A DNA stretch of 64,000 nucleotides from Demequina oxidasica (GCF_000975115.1 NZ_BBRE01000002.1:124001-188000), one strand, 5' to 3'; positions 44,640 through 53,777 are shown, counted from the first letter of the stretch. Numbers and translations: made by a program. The notes: a model not told the origin generated them from the letters alone.

Positions 44640-45752
44640 GTGACTATGGTTGGCGAACCGCTCGCGGGATGCGTCATGGTCATCACGGCCGACCGTCGCA
44701 AACGGGAACTCGCGTCCGCGCTCGAGCGCCGGGGCGCCACCGTCCAACACGCCGCCGCGCTGAGCACCATCCCGCACCTGGATGACGAGCGACTCATCGC
44801 GGACACGCGTGCGGTCATTGCTCACCCGCCCCACGTGGTGGTGGCGACTACCGGCATCGGCTTCCGGGGCTGGATTGAGGCGGCCGATGCAGCAGGCCTC
44901 GCAGACGACCTGCTGGCTTGCCTTCGCGGCGCGCGGCTGGTGGCCCGCGGCCCCAAGGCGCGCGGTGCGATACAGGCTGCCGGGCTGGAGTCCGACTGGG
45001 TTGCGGAGAGCGAGACTGCGGCCGAGCTGCGCGACTACCTGCTGGCGGAGGGCGTGAACGGACTGCGCATCGCCGTGCAGCATCACGGCAACGGCTCCGA
45101 TGGCCTCGATGAGGCGTTTACCAGCGCCGGTGCCGAGGTGCAGAGTCTGCTGATCTACGGCTGGGGACCACCGGTAGAGCCCGCCGTGCACCGAAAATGG
45201 GTTCAGCGGGCCGCGGCTGGAGGCGCCGATGCGGTGTTGTTCACCTCCGCGCCGGGAGCGCACGAGTGGCTCGCCACCGCGCGCGAGCTTGGCGTTGTCG
45301 AGGAGGTCAAGCGTCGCAGTGCGGAGGGCTCACTCGTGATGGCGGCCGTGGGCCCCGTGACGGCACGTCCGCTCGAGGACGCCGGCATCAAGACCTGTTA
45401 TCCGGAACGGTGGCGACTTGGCGCGCTGATCCGCGAGCTCGTGCGCCACTATGCCGAAGACTCCGTGGGGCAACACACCGCCGGCGGCATGCTCGTGATG
45501 CGCGCCACCACGGCGGTGCTTGACGGGCGTGTGCTGCCCCTGACTCCCACCGGTCTGGAGATTCTGCGCGCGCTCGCCGCCGCCAAGGGAAACGTGCTGA
45601 CCCGAGACGAGCTCGCCGAACTCCTTCCTGGCGCTCAGGCGGGCCCCCACGCCGTCGAGGCGGCTATCAACCGTCTGCGCGAGAACGCCGGCGCCAAGGG
45701 CCTCGTCCGTACGGTGGTGAAGCGCGGTTACGCGTTGGGAGTGACCTCGTGA
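44640..45752 (+). CDS. HemD-like domain fused to an OmpR/PhoB-type winged-helix domain (Rv0260c-like)
   Basis: 370 residues. Residues 1-265 are uroporphyrinogen-III synthase-like (CVMVITADRRKRELASALERRG, then TSAPGAHEWL). Residues 280-370 form a C-terminal transcriptional-regulator winged helix: LPLTPTGLEILRALAAAKG, then LTRDELAELLPG and VRTVVKRGYALG, the OmpR/PhoB wing. Mycobacterium tuberculosis Rv0260c has the same fusion beside nirBD, a chelatase gene and narK3. It may sense a tetrapyrrole and control the operon, or act as a second synthase. GTG 44640 is used; ATG 44646 is possible. Confidence 0.9.
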   Translation: MTMVGEPLAGCVMVITADRRKRELASALERRGATVQHAAALSTIPHLDDERLIADTRAVIAHPPHVVVATTGIGFRGWIEAADAAGLADDLLACLRGARLVARGPKARGAIQAAGLESDWVAESETAAELRDYLLAEGVNGLRIAVQHHGNGSDGLDEAFTSAGAEVQSLLIYGWGPPVEPAVHRKWVQRAAAGGADAVLFTSAPGAHEWLATARELGVVEEVKRRSAEGSLVMAAVGPVTARPLEDAGIKTCYPERWRLGALIRELVRHYAEDSVGQHTAGGMLVMRATTAVLDGRVLPLTPTGLEILRALAAAKGNVLTRDELAELLPGAQAGPHAVEAAINRLRENAGAKGLVRTVVKRGYALGVTS

Positions 45753-46480
45753 ACGCCGATGCTGCAGCCGAGTCGGCCGGGACGTCGCGTCCCGTCCTGA
45801 TTGGCTGTGCGCACGGCACCCGCCAGCCCGCCGGTCAGCAGGTAATCCTGGACCTGCTCGACGCAGTCCGTGACCACTTAAGCGTGGACGTCCGCGAAGC
45901 CTACGTCGACGTACAGGATCCCAAGGTCGACCAGGTGGTCGACGGCATCCCGGTAGTGGACGAGGGCTCCGGCCCCGTCGCTGTGGTGGTTCCGCTGCTT
46001 CTTGCCGGTGGGTATCACGTGTACGTAGACGTCGCCAAGGCGACGGAGGGCCGTGACGACGTGGTTGCCGCGCCCGCGCTCGGCCCCGACGAGCGGCTGA
46101 TCGACATTGTGCTCGAGCGTGTCGCGGAGGCTGGGATCCCCGACACGGCAACGCTAATCTTGGCCGCTGCGGGATCTTCGGATCCGCGCTCGCAGGCGGA
46201 TACCGAGGTGGCTGCGGACATGCTGCGGACACACTGGGGTGGACCCGTGCGCATCGGCTACGCCGCGGGTATCAAGCCCAGCGTCGCGGATGCCGTCGAG
46301 GCGGCCCGCGCGAACGGCGAGGAAATGGAGGTGGCCGTCGCATCGTTCCTGTTGTCGCCGGGTTTCTTCCAGGGGCGCATCGAGGCTGCGGGTGCGGATC
46401 ACTTCACCGCACCTCTCGCGCCCCACCCCCTCCTGCTCGACATCGTCGCCGACCGGTATCGTGATGCGAGTGGAGCTTGA
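45749..46480 (+). CDS. Sirohydrochlorin chelatase (CbiX/SirB-like)
   Basis: 243 residues made of two repeats of the chelatase fold. The N-terminal metal-binding histidine is in LIGCAHGTR and the second in GGYHVYVD, as in CbiX/SirB. It should insert Fe(II) into sirohydrochlorin to finish sirohaem for NirB. GTG 45749 overlaps the preceding gene by GTGA; its 3' end overlaps the MoeB-like gene by 17 nt. Cobalt use is possible in the family, but no cobalamin genes are nearby. Confidence 0.88.
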   Translation: MNADAAAESAGTSRPVLIGCAHGTRQPAGQQVILDLLDAVRDHLSVDVREAYVDVQDPKVDQVVDGIPVVDEGSGPVAVVVPLLLAGGYHVYVDVAKATEGRDDVVAAPALGPDERLIDIVLERVAEAGIPDTATLILAAAGSSDPRSQADTEVAADMLRTHWGGPVRIGYAAGIKPSVADAVEAARANGEEMEVAVASFLLSPGFFQGRIEAAGADHFTAPLAPHPLLLDIVADRYRDASGA

Positions 46481-47258
46481 TGGAGACACCCCAACCGGCC
46501 CGGAGATAGATCCGTACGTGCGTCAGCGCACGCTCGCTGGCTTTGGTGACGAGGGCCAACGTGCGCTTGCAGGTGCGGCGGTGGCGATTGTTGGCGTGGG
46601 CGGACTCGGATGCCCCGCGGCGCTGTACTTAGCCGCGGCCGGCGTGGGTCGCATTACCCTGATCGACTCGGACACAGTCTCGGTGACGAATCTTCACCGC
46701 CAGGTTCTGTTTGGCCCCGACGACGTGGGGGAGCGCAAAGTGGACGCCGCCGCACGCAGGCTTTCCGCCATCGCCCCGGGCTGCGACGTCACCGTCATGC
46801 CACTACGCCTGACCGCTGCCAATGCTGAGGACACGCTCGCGGGCCACGACGTCGTGGTCGACGCCACGGATACCTTCAACGCTCGCCTGCTAATAGACGA
46901 TGCGGCGGCGAGCCTGGGAGTTCCCGTCGCCTGGGGCGCGGTGCAGGGCTGGCACGGACAGGTGACCGCGTTTGGTGCGAGCGTGCGGTTACGGGATGCG
47001 TTCCCCGTGGAGCCCGAGCTCGACCTCGACGTGTGCGACAGTGGGCCAGTGATGGGCACGGTGTGCGGCCAGGTGGCGACGGCGATGGCCACCGAGGCGA
47101 TCAAGATTGCCAGTGGCGCCGGCACCACGTTGGAGGGTCGCATCGAGGTACTCGACGGCCGGACGGGGCGGTGGCGCTCCCTTGCGGTGCGTAGTTCCGG
47201 CGCGTCTGCCAGCGAGTCCGCCGGGGCGACGCCGAGCAGCGGAGGCGCGCGTGCGTAG
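46464..47258 (+). CDS. moeB: MoeB/ThiF-family adenylyltransferase without the zinc cysteines
   Basis: 264 residues. VGVGGLGCPAALYLAAAG is the nucleotide loop, LIDSDTVSVTNLHRQ the conserved E1 segment, and DATDTFNARLLIDDAA the magnesium site. A cysteine is kept in VCDSGPVMGTVCG, the E1-like active region, but the CxxC zinc pairs of E. coli MoeB are missing. It should adenylate the C-terminal GG of MoaD, encoded at the end of the operon. ATG 46464 lies inside the chelatase gene; GTG 46461 and 46470 are alternatives. Confidence 0.85.
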   Translation: MRVELDGDTPTGPEIDPYVRQRTLAGFGDEGQRALAGAAVAIVGVGGLGCPAALYLAAAGVGRITLIDSDTVSVTNLHRQVLFGPDDVGERKVDAAARRLSAIAPGCDVTVMPLRLTAANAEDTLAGHDVVVDATDTFNARLLIDDAAASLGVPVAWGAVQGWHGQVTAFGASVRLRDAFPVEPELDLDVCDSGPVMGTVCGQVATAMATEAIKIASGAGTTLEGRIEVLDGRTGRWRSLAVRSSGASASESAGATPSSGGARA

Positions 47259-48486
47259 CGTCGCCGATCACGTCGCCGTCGCAACTGCGCTGGTCTCCGC
47301 CTTGCCCGCCGAGGACGTCTCGCTCAGTGACGCCCTGGGGCGCGTGCTCGCCTCCCCAGCGACCTCTCGGACCGACAATCCGCCCTTCGACAACTCCGCC
47401 ATGGATGGCTACGCGGTGCGTCGGGACGAAGTGGCGTCGGCGTCCGAGTCAGCCCCTGTCGCCATGACCATTTCCGCGGATATCCCCGCGGGGTCGGGTA
47501 TGCCCGAGCCTTTGGCTCCCGGCACCGTCGCGCGCATCATGACGGGGGCGCCGGTGCCCGAGGGTGCCGATTCGATTGTGCCCGTAGAGCACACGGACTC
47601 GTTCGCCGGCGTAGGCGGGCTCAGCGCTCACACCGGAGTCAACGTCGCTGGAACCTCCGTTTCCATCACCGTCGCGCCCCCACTGGACGCTCACATGCGT
47701 CGCCGCGGCGAGGACGTGAGCGCGGGCGACGAGGTGCTCGCCGTTGGCACGCGGCTCGGCCCGTGGCAGATGGCCGCCGCGGCCAGTGCGGGCGTGGCGA
47801 GGATGAGCGTCGCGCGGCGCCCGCGCGTCGCGGTGCTCGCCACCGGCGACGAACTCACGGACCCCGGCCAGCCGCTGTCCCACGGAAGTATCTACGACTC
47901 CAACGGCACGCTCATGGCGACCCTTGCATCGGCCGCGGGGGCAGTGGTGACCGTCTTGCCGCGAGCGGGAGACGACCCCGCCGCGCTGGTAGGAGTGCTG
48001 GCCACAGCATCGGCGGATCTCATTGTGACGTCCGGCGGAGTGAGCGTGGGCGCGTACGACGTGGTGAAGGCGGCGCTGGCGGGCCGCGGGGTCGACTTTG
48101 CGCCGGTCGCGATGCAGCCGGGCAAGCCGCAGGGGCTGGGAGTTCTGGACGGTACGCCGATCGTGTGCCTGCCAGGCAACCCAGTCTCGGTCGCGGTGTC
48201 CTTCGCGGTCATCGTCGCGCCGATGCTGCGCGCCATGGTGGGCGAGCCTGAGCCGGAGGCCGCGTACGCCGTCGCCGCGACGGGGTGGCGTTCGCCCCCG
48301 GGCCGGCAGCAGTATGTGCCGGTGCGGATTCACTCCAATGGCACCGTGGAGCCCGCGACCACTGGCGGATCGCGCTCGCACCTGGCCGCGTCGTTGGCGC
48401 TTGGTCAGGCGTTTGCCGTGGTGCCGGCAAAAACTGACGAGGTGTTTGCGGGCGATACCGTGGGACTTATGAGGAGCACATGGTGA
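47251..48486 (+). CDS. moeA: Molybdopterin molybdenumtransferase
   Basis: 411 residues. Family motifs: NPPFDNSAMDGYAV near residue 48, RIMTGAPVPEGADSIVPVE near 95, VLATGDELTDPG near 195, TSGGVSVGAYD near 260 and CLPGNPVSV near 305. MoeA inserts molybdate into adenylated molybdopterin. GTG 47251 has GGAGG 5 nt upstream, overlapping the moeB stop by 8 nt and the moaC start by 7 nt. Confidence 0.95.
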   Translation: MRSVADHVAVATALVSALPAEDVSLSDALGRVLASPATSRTDNPPFDNSAMDGYAVRRDEVASASESAPVAMTISADIPAGSGMPEPLAPGTVARIMTGAPVPEGADSIVPVEHTDSFAGVGGLSAHTGVNVAGTSVSITVAPPLDAHMRRRGEDVSAGDEVLAVGTRLGPWQMAAAASAGVARMSVARRPRVAVLATGDELTDPGQPLSHGSIYDSNGTLMATLASAAGAVVTVLPRAGDDPAALVGVLATASADLIVTSGGVSVGAYDVVKAALAGRGVDFAPVAMQPGKPQGLGVLDGTPIVCLPGNPVSVAVSFAVIVAPMLRAMVGEPEPEAAYAVAATGWRSPPGRQQYVPVRIHSNGTVEPATTGGSRSHLAASLALGQAFAVVPAKTDEVFAGDTVGLMRSTW

Positions 48487-48974
48487 TGGGGGAGAACACG
48501 GTGACCGAATTCACACATCTGGACAGCGAGGGCCATGCGCGCATGGTCGACGTGACCGCCAAGCAGCCCACCATACGCAGCGCCACCGCGCGCGGCTTCG
48601 TGGAGTGCGCCCCACACGTGGTGGCCGCGCTGCGGGACGGATCGGTGCCCAAGGGCGACGTGCTCGCGGTGGCGCGCATCGCTGGCATTGCTGGGGCCAA
48701 GAAGACTCCTGACCTGTTGCCGCTGGCTCACGTGATCGGCGTGCACGGCGTCGTGGTGGACCTGTCGGTGACCGATGAGGGCGTCGCGATCGTGGCGACC
48801 GCGCGCACGGCGGACCGCACCGGTGTGGAGATGGAGGCGCTCACGGCTGTTTCCGTCGCCGCGCTCAACGTGGTGGACATGGTCAAGGGCCTGGACAAGG
48901 GCACGGCCATCAGCCGCGTCGAGCTCGTGGCGAAGACCGGAGGCAAGTCCGGCGACTGGAGGCGTGGCGCGTGA
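48480..48974 (+). CDS. moaC: Cyclic pyranopterin monophosphate synthase accessory protein MoaC
   Basis: 164 residues. MVDVTAKQPTIRSATARG at the start, KKTPDLLPLAHVIGVHG and EMEALTAVSVAALNVVDMVKG are diagnostic, with catalytic lysine and histidines inside them. Together with MoaA it turns GTP into cyclic pyranopterin monophosphate. ATG 48480 has a GAGGAG site just upstream. It overlaps mobA by GTGA. Confidence 0.96.
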   Translation: MVMGENTVTEFTHLDSEGHARMVDVTAKQPTIRSATARGFVECAPHVVAALRDGSVPKGDVLAVARIAGIAGAKKTPDLLPLAHVIGVHGVVVDLSVTDEGVAIVATARTADRTGVEMEALTAVSVAALNVVDMVKGLDKGTAISRVELVAKTGGKSGDWRRGA

Positions 48975-49591
48975 GTGTCGCGGCGATAGTGCTGGCGGGC
49001 GGAGACGCGCGACGGCTTGGCGGCGCGTCCAAGCCGGATCTGATTGTGGGCGACGACACCCTGTTGGATCTCGCGCTAGCCGCCTGTGAGGTGGGCGAGG
49101 CACAGCCCGTGGTGGTGGTGGGGCCGGCCGCGTTGTCGCGCGACGGGGTGATCGTGATGCGCGAGGATCCACCGGGTGGCGGACCGGCGGCGGGACTGGC
49201 TGCGGGATTGGCGGCGATTGCCGAGCAAAATGCTGACGACTTTGGCGCCGAGGACCTGATCCTCGCACTCGCGTGCGACATGCCCAACGCCGCCGATGCC
49301 GTGCCCGAGTTACTCCAGGCGGCGGCCGCGCGCGAGAGCGACGGCGCCTGGCTGGTGGACGACATGGGTTACTCGCAGCCGCTGCTGGCGGTGTATCGCG
49401 CGCGTGCGTTCGCCGCGGCCGTGCAGTCGGTGGCCGAGCTCACCGGATCGTCGATGAAGCACCTGACCGCGGAGCTGGACATGACGCCCGTCCTTGGATT
49501 TCACCACGCCAGTGATGACGTCGATACTTGGCAGGACGCGGACCGTTGGGGCGCGCGGCCGTGGCCCGGTCCTATCGGGGAGGAATCATGA
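48971..49591 (+). CDS. mobA: Molybdenum cofactor guanylyltransferase-like nucleotidyltransferase
   Basis: 206 residues. The N-terminal loop LAGGDARRLGGASKPDL matches the LAGG-x-S/A-x-R-x2-G-x3-K motif of MobA and MocA. DMPNAADAVPELL holds the metal aspartate. The clustered nitrate reductase is of the bis-MGD type, which needs MobA to add GMP, so guanylyl transfer is the likely role; the sequence alone does not rule out cytidylyl transfer. It overlaps both neighbours by 4 nt. Confidence 0.88.
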   Translation: MSVAAIVLAGGDARRLGGASKPDLIVGDDTLLDLALAACEVGEAQPVVVVGPAALSRDGVIVMREDPPGGGPAAGLAAGLAAIAEQNADDFGAEDLILALACDMPNAADAVPELLQAAAARESDGAWLVDDMGYSQPLLAVYRARAFAAAVQSVAELTGSSMKHLTAELDMTPVLGFHHASDDVDTWQDADRWGARPWPGPIGEES

Positions 49592-49851
49592 CAACACCGG
49601 CACAACTCGAATCCTGGGTGGCGGCGCTGTGCGTCGAGCTCCAGATAGACCTCGACGAGGTAGACATTCAGGGCTTGCTCGATGTTGCCCGCGACGCCGC
49701 CCACTCGGTCACGCGTCCTGCGGCACCGCTGGCCACCTTCCTGATCGGCTACGCCGCGGCACAACACGGCGGGGGAGCCGATGCCGTGGCTGAGGCGTCT
49801 CGCAAGGCCAGCGACCTCGCGCAGACCTGGACCGAGGAGATGCCCGGCTGA
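49588..49851 (+). CDS. DUF6457-type small protein in the Moco operon
   Basis: 87 residues, mostly helical, with a repeated Ala-rich helix (LESWVAALCVELQIDLDEV, then ARDAAHSVTRPAAPLATFLIGYAA). ATG 49588 has GGGGAGGA 4 nt upstream and overlaps mobA by ATGA; its end shares a base with the moaD start. I recall this family as DUF6457, found beside or fused to MobA-like proteins in actinobacteria. Its role is unknown; a helper in MGD transfer or MoaD handling is a reasonable guess from position. Confidence 0.82.
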   Translation: MTTPAQLESWVAALCVELQIDLDEVDIQGLLDVARDAAHSVTRPAAPLATFLIGYAAAQHGGGADAVAEASRKASDLAQTWTEEMPG

Positions 49852-50087
49852 TGGTGACGGTTCGATTATTTGCGGCCGCCGCCGAGGCGGCCGGCACCGA
49901 GGAGGTTCGTGTACCCGCAGGGACCGTCGAGGACATCGGTGCGGGGCTCATCGCCGCGAGCGGGGATGACCTCGCGCGGGTGTGGCGTCAGTGTGCGCTG
50001 ATGGTTGATGGACGCCGGGTTGCAGCAGGCGAACTGGTCGCCGCCGGGTCGACGTTGGACGTGCTGCCGCCCTTCGCCGGCGGGTAG
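49851..50087 (+). CDS. moaD: Molybdopterin synthase sulfur-carrier subunit
   Basis: 78 residues, ubiquitin-like. VTVRLFAAAAEAAGTEE at the start and the C-terminal LPPFAGG are typical; the terminal Gly-Gly is adenylated by MoeB and then carries the thiocarboxylate sulfur. Its partner MoaE is encoded on the other strand at 55458-55883. It is the last gene of the fourteen-gene run; the next gene is convergent. Confidence 0.95.
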   Translation: MVTVRLFAAAAEAAGTEEVRVPAGTVEDIGAGLIAASGDDLARVWRQCALMVDGRRVAAGELVAAGSTLDVLPPFAGG

Positions 50088-50106
50088 AGGGGTACCGGAC
50101 CTACGG

Positions 50107-50619
50107 TCAGAGCTTGACGACGCAGTCGTTCAGCACCAGTACGCCTGCGCCCACCGAAGGGTCTGTGACAGTCCCGGCCAGCGAAAACCCTGCCTTGCGG
50201 CACACCGCATTCGACGCCGCGTTGTCCACCCGGGGATACGCGTGCAGCACTCCGCCCTCGCCGCGCTCCCGCAACGAATGGATCAGCGCCAGGGTGGCAG
50301 CGGGTGCGATCCCGCGCCCGCGAGACTCGGGCTCAATCGACCAGCCGCATTCCAGCGTGCGAATCGCACGATCTGACTGGACCCACCAGCCCACCATCCC
50401 CACGCCCTCGGGGTGTCCCGGAATGGTCACGCGGAACTGCTGGCCGCTGCCATCGACCGGAAGCCGCAGGTAGCGCTCGTGGCGTTTGACGACCGCAGCA
50501 TCGTCCTCCACGCCCCCCATTTGGTCCATGAGTTCTGGCCTGTTGGCGCGGCGCAGAAGGTCGAGGTCGGATTCCGAATAGGGGTGCAGTTCGACGACGG
50601 TTGGGTCGATGGTTGCCAT
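50107..50619 (-). CDS. GNAT family acetyltransferase (RimJ/RimL-like)
   Basis: 170 residues. The acetyl-CoA binding region is WSIEPESRGRGIAPAATLAL, and HAYPRVDNAASNAVCRKAGF is the C-terminal motif of the RimJ/RimL-like group that acetylates N-termini or small amines. ATG 50619 is used; a TTG at 50631 would overlap the modC stop by 4 nt and is equally plausible given the coupling seen elsewhere. It follows modC on the same strand, but a role in molybdate handling is not suggested by the sequence. Confidence 0.85.
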   Translation of the reverse strand: MATIDPTVVELHPYSESDLDLLRRANRPELMDQMGGVEDDAAVVKRHERYLRLPVDGSGQQFRVTIPGHPEGVGMVGWWVQSDRAIRTLECGWSIEPESRGRGIAPAATLALIHSLRERGEGGVLHAYPRVDNAASNAVCRKAGFSLAGTVTDPSVGAGVLVLNDCVVKL

Positions 50620-50627
50620 GTGTTGAG

Positions 50628-51704
50628 TCAATCACTTGTGGGTGACATGGCGTTGGAGTAAATAGTCGCCCCAACGGGATCAACTCGCAACGTGACGAGG
50701 TCGCCGCGTGCGAGCGCGGTGTCCCGAGCGGCATCCAGGTCGATATCCGCGATAAGTCCGCCCGCCCAGACCCGCAGTACCTCGGCGTGTGTCTCAACGT
50801 TCGTGACAGGCGCGGTGATCGTGTTCGAGTCGCCTCCAGGAGCACCGGCGTGCCTGCTGAGCAACTCCACCGCGGCGGGACGTGCGGTGAGAAGTGCATC
50901 TGTGCCCACCGCCGCATCGTCCGCGAGCATTCCGCGCACGACAGCGCCATCGGGCAGTTCAAGGCCGGCGTCGGTCCGCACGCCGCGGATCAGTCCGCGC
51001 CCCGCCATGCGTGCGGTGAAGGGGTGCTGCGGTCGCGTGAGCACGTCCCGCGTGGGACCACTCTCGACGATTCGCCCATCGTGCATCACCGCAATGTCGT
51101 CCGCGAGCATCGAGGCGTCCACCACGTCGTGAGTCGCGAAGATCGCAGTACGGTCGCGCAGCACGTCTGCGAGCACGGCACGAATCTTGACTGCGGCGTC
51201 TACGTCCAGTGCCGCCAGCGGCTCGTCAAGGAGCAGCAATTCGGGTTGAGCTGCGAGCGCTCTCGCTATCGCAACCCGCTGCGCCTGCCCGCCGGATAAC
51301 GCGCCCGGTCGTGACTGCGCCACGCTCTCGGCGTCAACGGCGGCCAACCACTCCAACGCCTCGCGCCGGGCCTCGGTCCTGGACACACCTCGTGCACGCG
51401 CGGGGAACGCGACGTTGTCGAGCGCGCTCAGGTGAGGAAACAGCATCGGCTCCTGGCCGAGGAGGCCCACCAGCCGCTCGTCTGGACGTGGCCAGTGTGA
51501 GTTGCCGGGGGAGACATCGAAGAGTTCCTCGTCTCCCAACGTTGTGCGCCCGGAGTCGGGCCGCAGGACGCCGGCAATGGCACCCAGCAGTGACGACTTG
51601 CCCGAGCCATTCGGGCCGAGTAGCGCGAGCGTGCGGCCGGATTTAACGCTCACGGCGGCGTCGAGCCCGCGCTCCTCGAGGGTCACTGATGCCTGGAGTC
51701 TCAT
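50628..51704 (-). CDS. modC: Molybdate ABC transporter ATP-binding protein
   Basis: 358 residues. Walker A GPNGSGKS is near residue 30, the signature LSGGQAQR near 128 and Walker B LLLLDEP near 148, with switch histidine in FATHD. The C-terminal part (about 250-355) is TOBE/Mop-like, which binds oxyanions in ModC. ATG 51704 overlaps the modB stop by ATGA. It energises molybdate import for the cofactor used by the convergent nitrate operon. Confidence 0.92.
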   Translation of the reverse strand: MRLQASVTLEERGLDAAVSVKSGRTLALLGPNGSGKSSLLGAIAGVLRPDSGRTTLGDEELFDVSPGNSHWPRPDERLVGLLGQEPMLFPHLSALDNVAFPARARGVSRTEARREALEWLAAVDAESVAQSRPGALSGGQAQRVAIARALAAQPELLLLDEPLAALDVDAAVKIRAVLADVLRDRTAIFATHDVVDASMLADDIAVMHDGRIVESGPTRDVLTRPQHPFTARMAGRGLIRGVRTDAGLELPDGAVVRGMLADDAAVGTDALLTARPAAVELLSRHAGAPGGDSNTITAPVTNVETHAEVLRVWAGGLIADIDLDAARDTALARGDLVTLRVDPVGATIYSNAMSPTSD

Positions 51705-52564
51705 TTCACGCGCCTGCTTCCAGGGTGGCGGTAAGCGAACCCCACGATGACGAGCGCGACGACAATGAGCAGCAGCGACAGCGCCACCGCAGCATCGGGG
51801 TCCACCTCGCGCTGGAGATAGATCTCCAACGGCACGGTTCGCGTCACGCCTTCGAGGCTGCCCGCGAAGGTGATGGTCGCACCGAACTCGCCGAGTGCTC
51901 GCGCGAAACACAAAACCGTGCCGGCGACGAGCGCGGGCCACATCAGCGGCAGCGTCACGTGCCTAAAGGTGTAGCCGCGTCGCGCGCCCAGCGTGGAGGC
52001 GACGGCTTCGTAGGTCGAACCCTGTGCGCGCAGCGCGGATTCGAGCGTCAGCACCATGAAGGGCAACGCAACGAAGGTCTGCGCGAGCACCACCGCTGTA
52101 GTTGAGAAGGCGATGTCCAGCCCCAGGAGGTTTAGCGTCCCGCCCAGCAGGCCGCGCCTGCCGAATGCGTAGAGCAGTGCGAGGCCACCCACGACCGGGG
52201 GCAGCACTAGCGGCACCAGCACCAGCGTGCGTGCCAGTGCTTTGAGCGGGAACTCGACCCGGGCGAGCACTACTGCCATGGGCACGCCCAGGAGAACACA
52301 AAGCGCTGTGGCGGCGACCGACGTGCGCAACGACAACGCCAGCGCCGCGACCGCGCTGGGCGAGGTGACCAGGGAGCCAACGTTTGCCCAGTCCACCCGC
52401 GTGGCCATCGCGATGAGAGGCATTAGCACCAGCAGCGCGCCCACGACTGCGATGGGCGGTAGCCATGTGGGAACGTAGCCCGAGGTCCGGCCGCGCACAC
52501 TTGGCTGTGGCGTTCTCCGAGCACCGCGCGGTGACCGTGCCTGAACCTCTGGAGTCAGCGTCAC
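51701..52564 (-). CDS. modB: Molybdate ABC transporter permease
   Basis: 287 residues with about six membrane helices. The EAA loop that contacts ModC is [21 protein letters not shown], and [15 protein letters not shown] is diagnostic of ModB. The first 40 residues are polar and basic. GTG 52564 overlaps the modA stop by GTGA; a longer upstream frame would sit inside modA. It forms the molybdate channel with ModC. Confidence 0.93.
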   Translation of the reverse strand: MTLTPEVQARSPRGARRTPQPSVRGRTSGYVPTWLPPIAVVGALLVLMPLIAMATRVDWANVGSLVTSPSAVAALALSLRTSVAATALCVLLGVPMAVVLARVEFPLKALARTLVLVPLVLPPVVGGLALLYAFGRRGLLGGTLNLLGLDIAFSTTAVVLAQTFVALPFMVLTLESALRAQGSTYEAVASTLGARRGYTFRHVTLPLMWPALVAGTVLCFARALGEFGATITFAGSLEGVTRTVPLEIYLQREVDPDAAVALSLLLIVVALVIVGFAYRHPGSRRVK

Positions 52565-53370
52565 GGCGTGCCGAACCCTGCATCTGCGAGCACGGCCTGC
52601 CCCTTGGTTCCCGTCACATATGACACGAACGCGGTGGCCGCGGTCGGGTTGTGTGCATCCGTCAGCGGTGCGATCGGGCAAGCGTTGATCGCCGCGTCAG
52701 CGCCCACAATGGGAACCGCCGCAAGGTCGCCACCCGCACGGGCGATGTCGGTGACGTAGACGACCCCGGCATCGGCCTGGCCACTCCTTACCTTGCCCAG
52801 CACGTCGGTCACGTTGTTCTCCTCGCTCACGGCGGGGATGTCGACACCCAGGTCATTCTCGAGCTTGCGTGTCGCCGCCCCGCATGGCACCTGCGGGGCG
52901 CACACGACGGTGGTCACTGCGACATTTCCAAGGTCGGCAAAGGATGTCACCAATGCGGGGTTGTCGGCTGGCACCGCTACGGTCAGAACGTTGGTGGCGA
53001 ACGTGACCGGCGCGCCAGCGAGCTCCGCATCGGTGACGACCTCCATTTGTGCCTCGTTCGCGGAGGCGAAGACATCCGCCGGTGCTCCCTCGACGATCTG
53101 AGTCGCCAGGTCTGACGAGCCGCCAAAGGAAAGTGCGACGGTGACGCCCGGGTGTTCGGCCTCAAAGGCGTCTGCGATCTGAGTGAACGTGTCCGTGAGT
53201 GAGGCCGCGGCAAAGACGGTGACCGTTCCGTTCAGGTCCGTACCGGCGGCCGATGCCGTGGCGGGGGAGCGTGCCGCGTCGCCGTTGGCGGTGCAGCCGG
53301 CCAGGAGCAGGGCGATCGCGAGCATGGAGAGCACGGCGGCACGTCCACGCGCTCGGCGCATATGGGTCAT
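52561..53370 (-). CDS. modA: Molybdate-binding lipoprotein of the ABC transporter
   Basis: 269 residues. A lipoprotein signal peptide ends in LLLAGC at about residues 21-26, so the mature protein is lipid-anchored outside the membrane. [18 protein letters not shown] and [12 protein letters not shown] carry the serine ligands of ModA, and the later [11 protein letters not shown] holds the tyrosine. It captures molybdate (or tungstate). It overlaps the upstream regulator gene by ATGA. Confidence 0.94.
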   Translation of the reverse strand: MTHMRRARGRAAVLSMLAIALLLAGCTANGDAARSPATASAAGTDLNGTVTVFAAASLTDTFTQIADAFEAEHPGVTVALSFGGSSDLATQIVEGAPADVFASANEAQMEVVTDAELAGAPVTFATNVLTVAVPADNPALVTSFADLGNVAVTTVVCAPQVPCGAATRKLENDLGVDIPAVSEENNVTDVLGKVRSGQADAGVVYVTDIARAGGDLAAVPIVGADAAINACPIAPLTDAHNPTAATAFVSYVTGTKGQAVLADAGFGTP

Positions 53371-53777
53371 GCCTTGTCCGGTCGGTTGGGCGTCTCGACG
53401 ATCACGGTAGTGGCCTTCACAACGGCGGTGGCGACGCTCCCAATCTCTAGGCTGAGATCGCGCACGGCTTCAGAGCTCATCAGCGACACCACACGGTGCG
53501 GTCCGCACTGGAGCTCCACCTGCGCCATCACCGTGTCCATGGTGATGGCGGTGACAATCCCGACGAACTGGTTGCGTGCGGAACGTGAGACCCCGGAGGT
53601 GTCGGCCGGCGCGACAGCATGGTCGAGCGCGAGGCGCGCCACATGCGCGCCATCGATCAGCGCGCGACCGACCTCATCCTTAGCGGTGGGCAGGGACTCA
53701 GCGTCGATCCAGCGGCGCATAGTGTCGTCGCTCACGCCCACGAGCCTGGCGGCCTCAGATATCCGTAGATGCGGCAT
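53367..53777 (-). CDS. HTH plus TOBE-domain regulator of the mod operon
   Basis: 136 residues. Residues 1-55 form a MerR/excisionase-type helix-turn-helix (LRISEAARLVGVSDDTMRRWID). Residues 70-136 form a single TOBE/Mop domain (RNQFVGIVTAITMDTVMAQVEL, broken then by GPHRVVSLMSSEAV), which binds molybdate in ModE and Mop proteins. It is the first gene of the operon with modABC, so it is probably a molybdate-responsive repressor. ATG 53777 lies 7 nt after TAACGT. A CCGCA-TG-TGCGG palindrome upstream is the candidate operator. Confidence 0.85.
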   Translation of the reverse strand: MPHLRISEAARLVGVSDDTMRRWIDAESLPTAKDEVGRALIDGAHVARLALDHAVAPADTSGVSRSARNQFVGIVTAITMDTVMAQVELQCGPHRVVSLMSSEAVRDLSLEIGSVATAVVKATTVIVETPNRPDKA

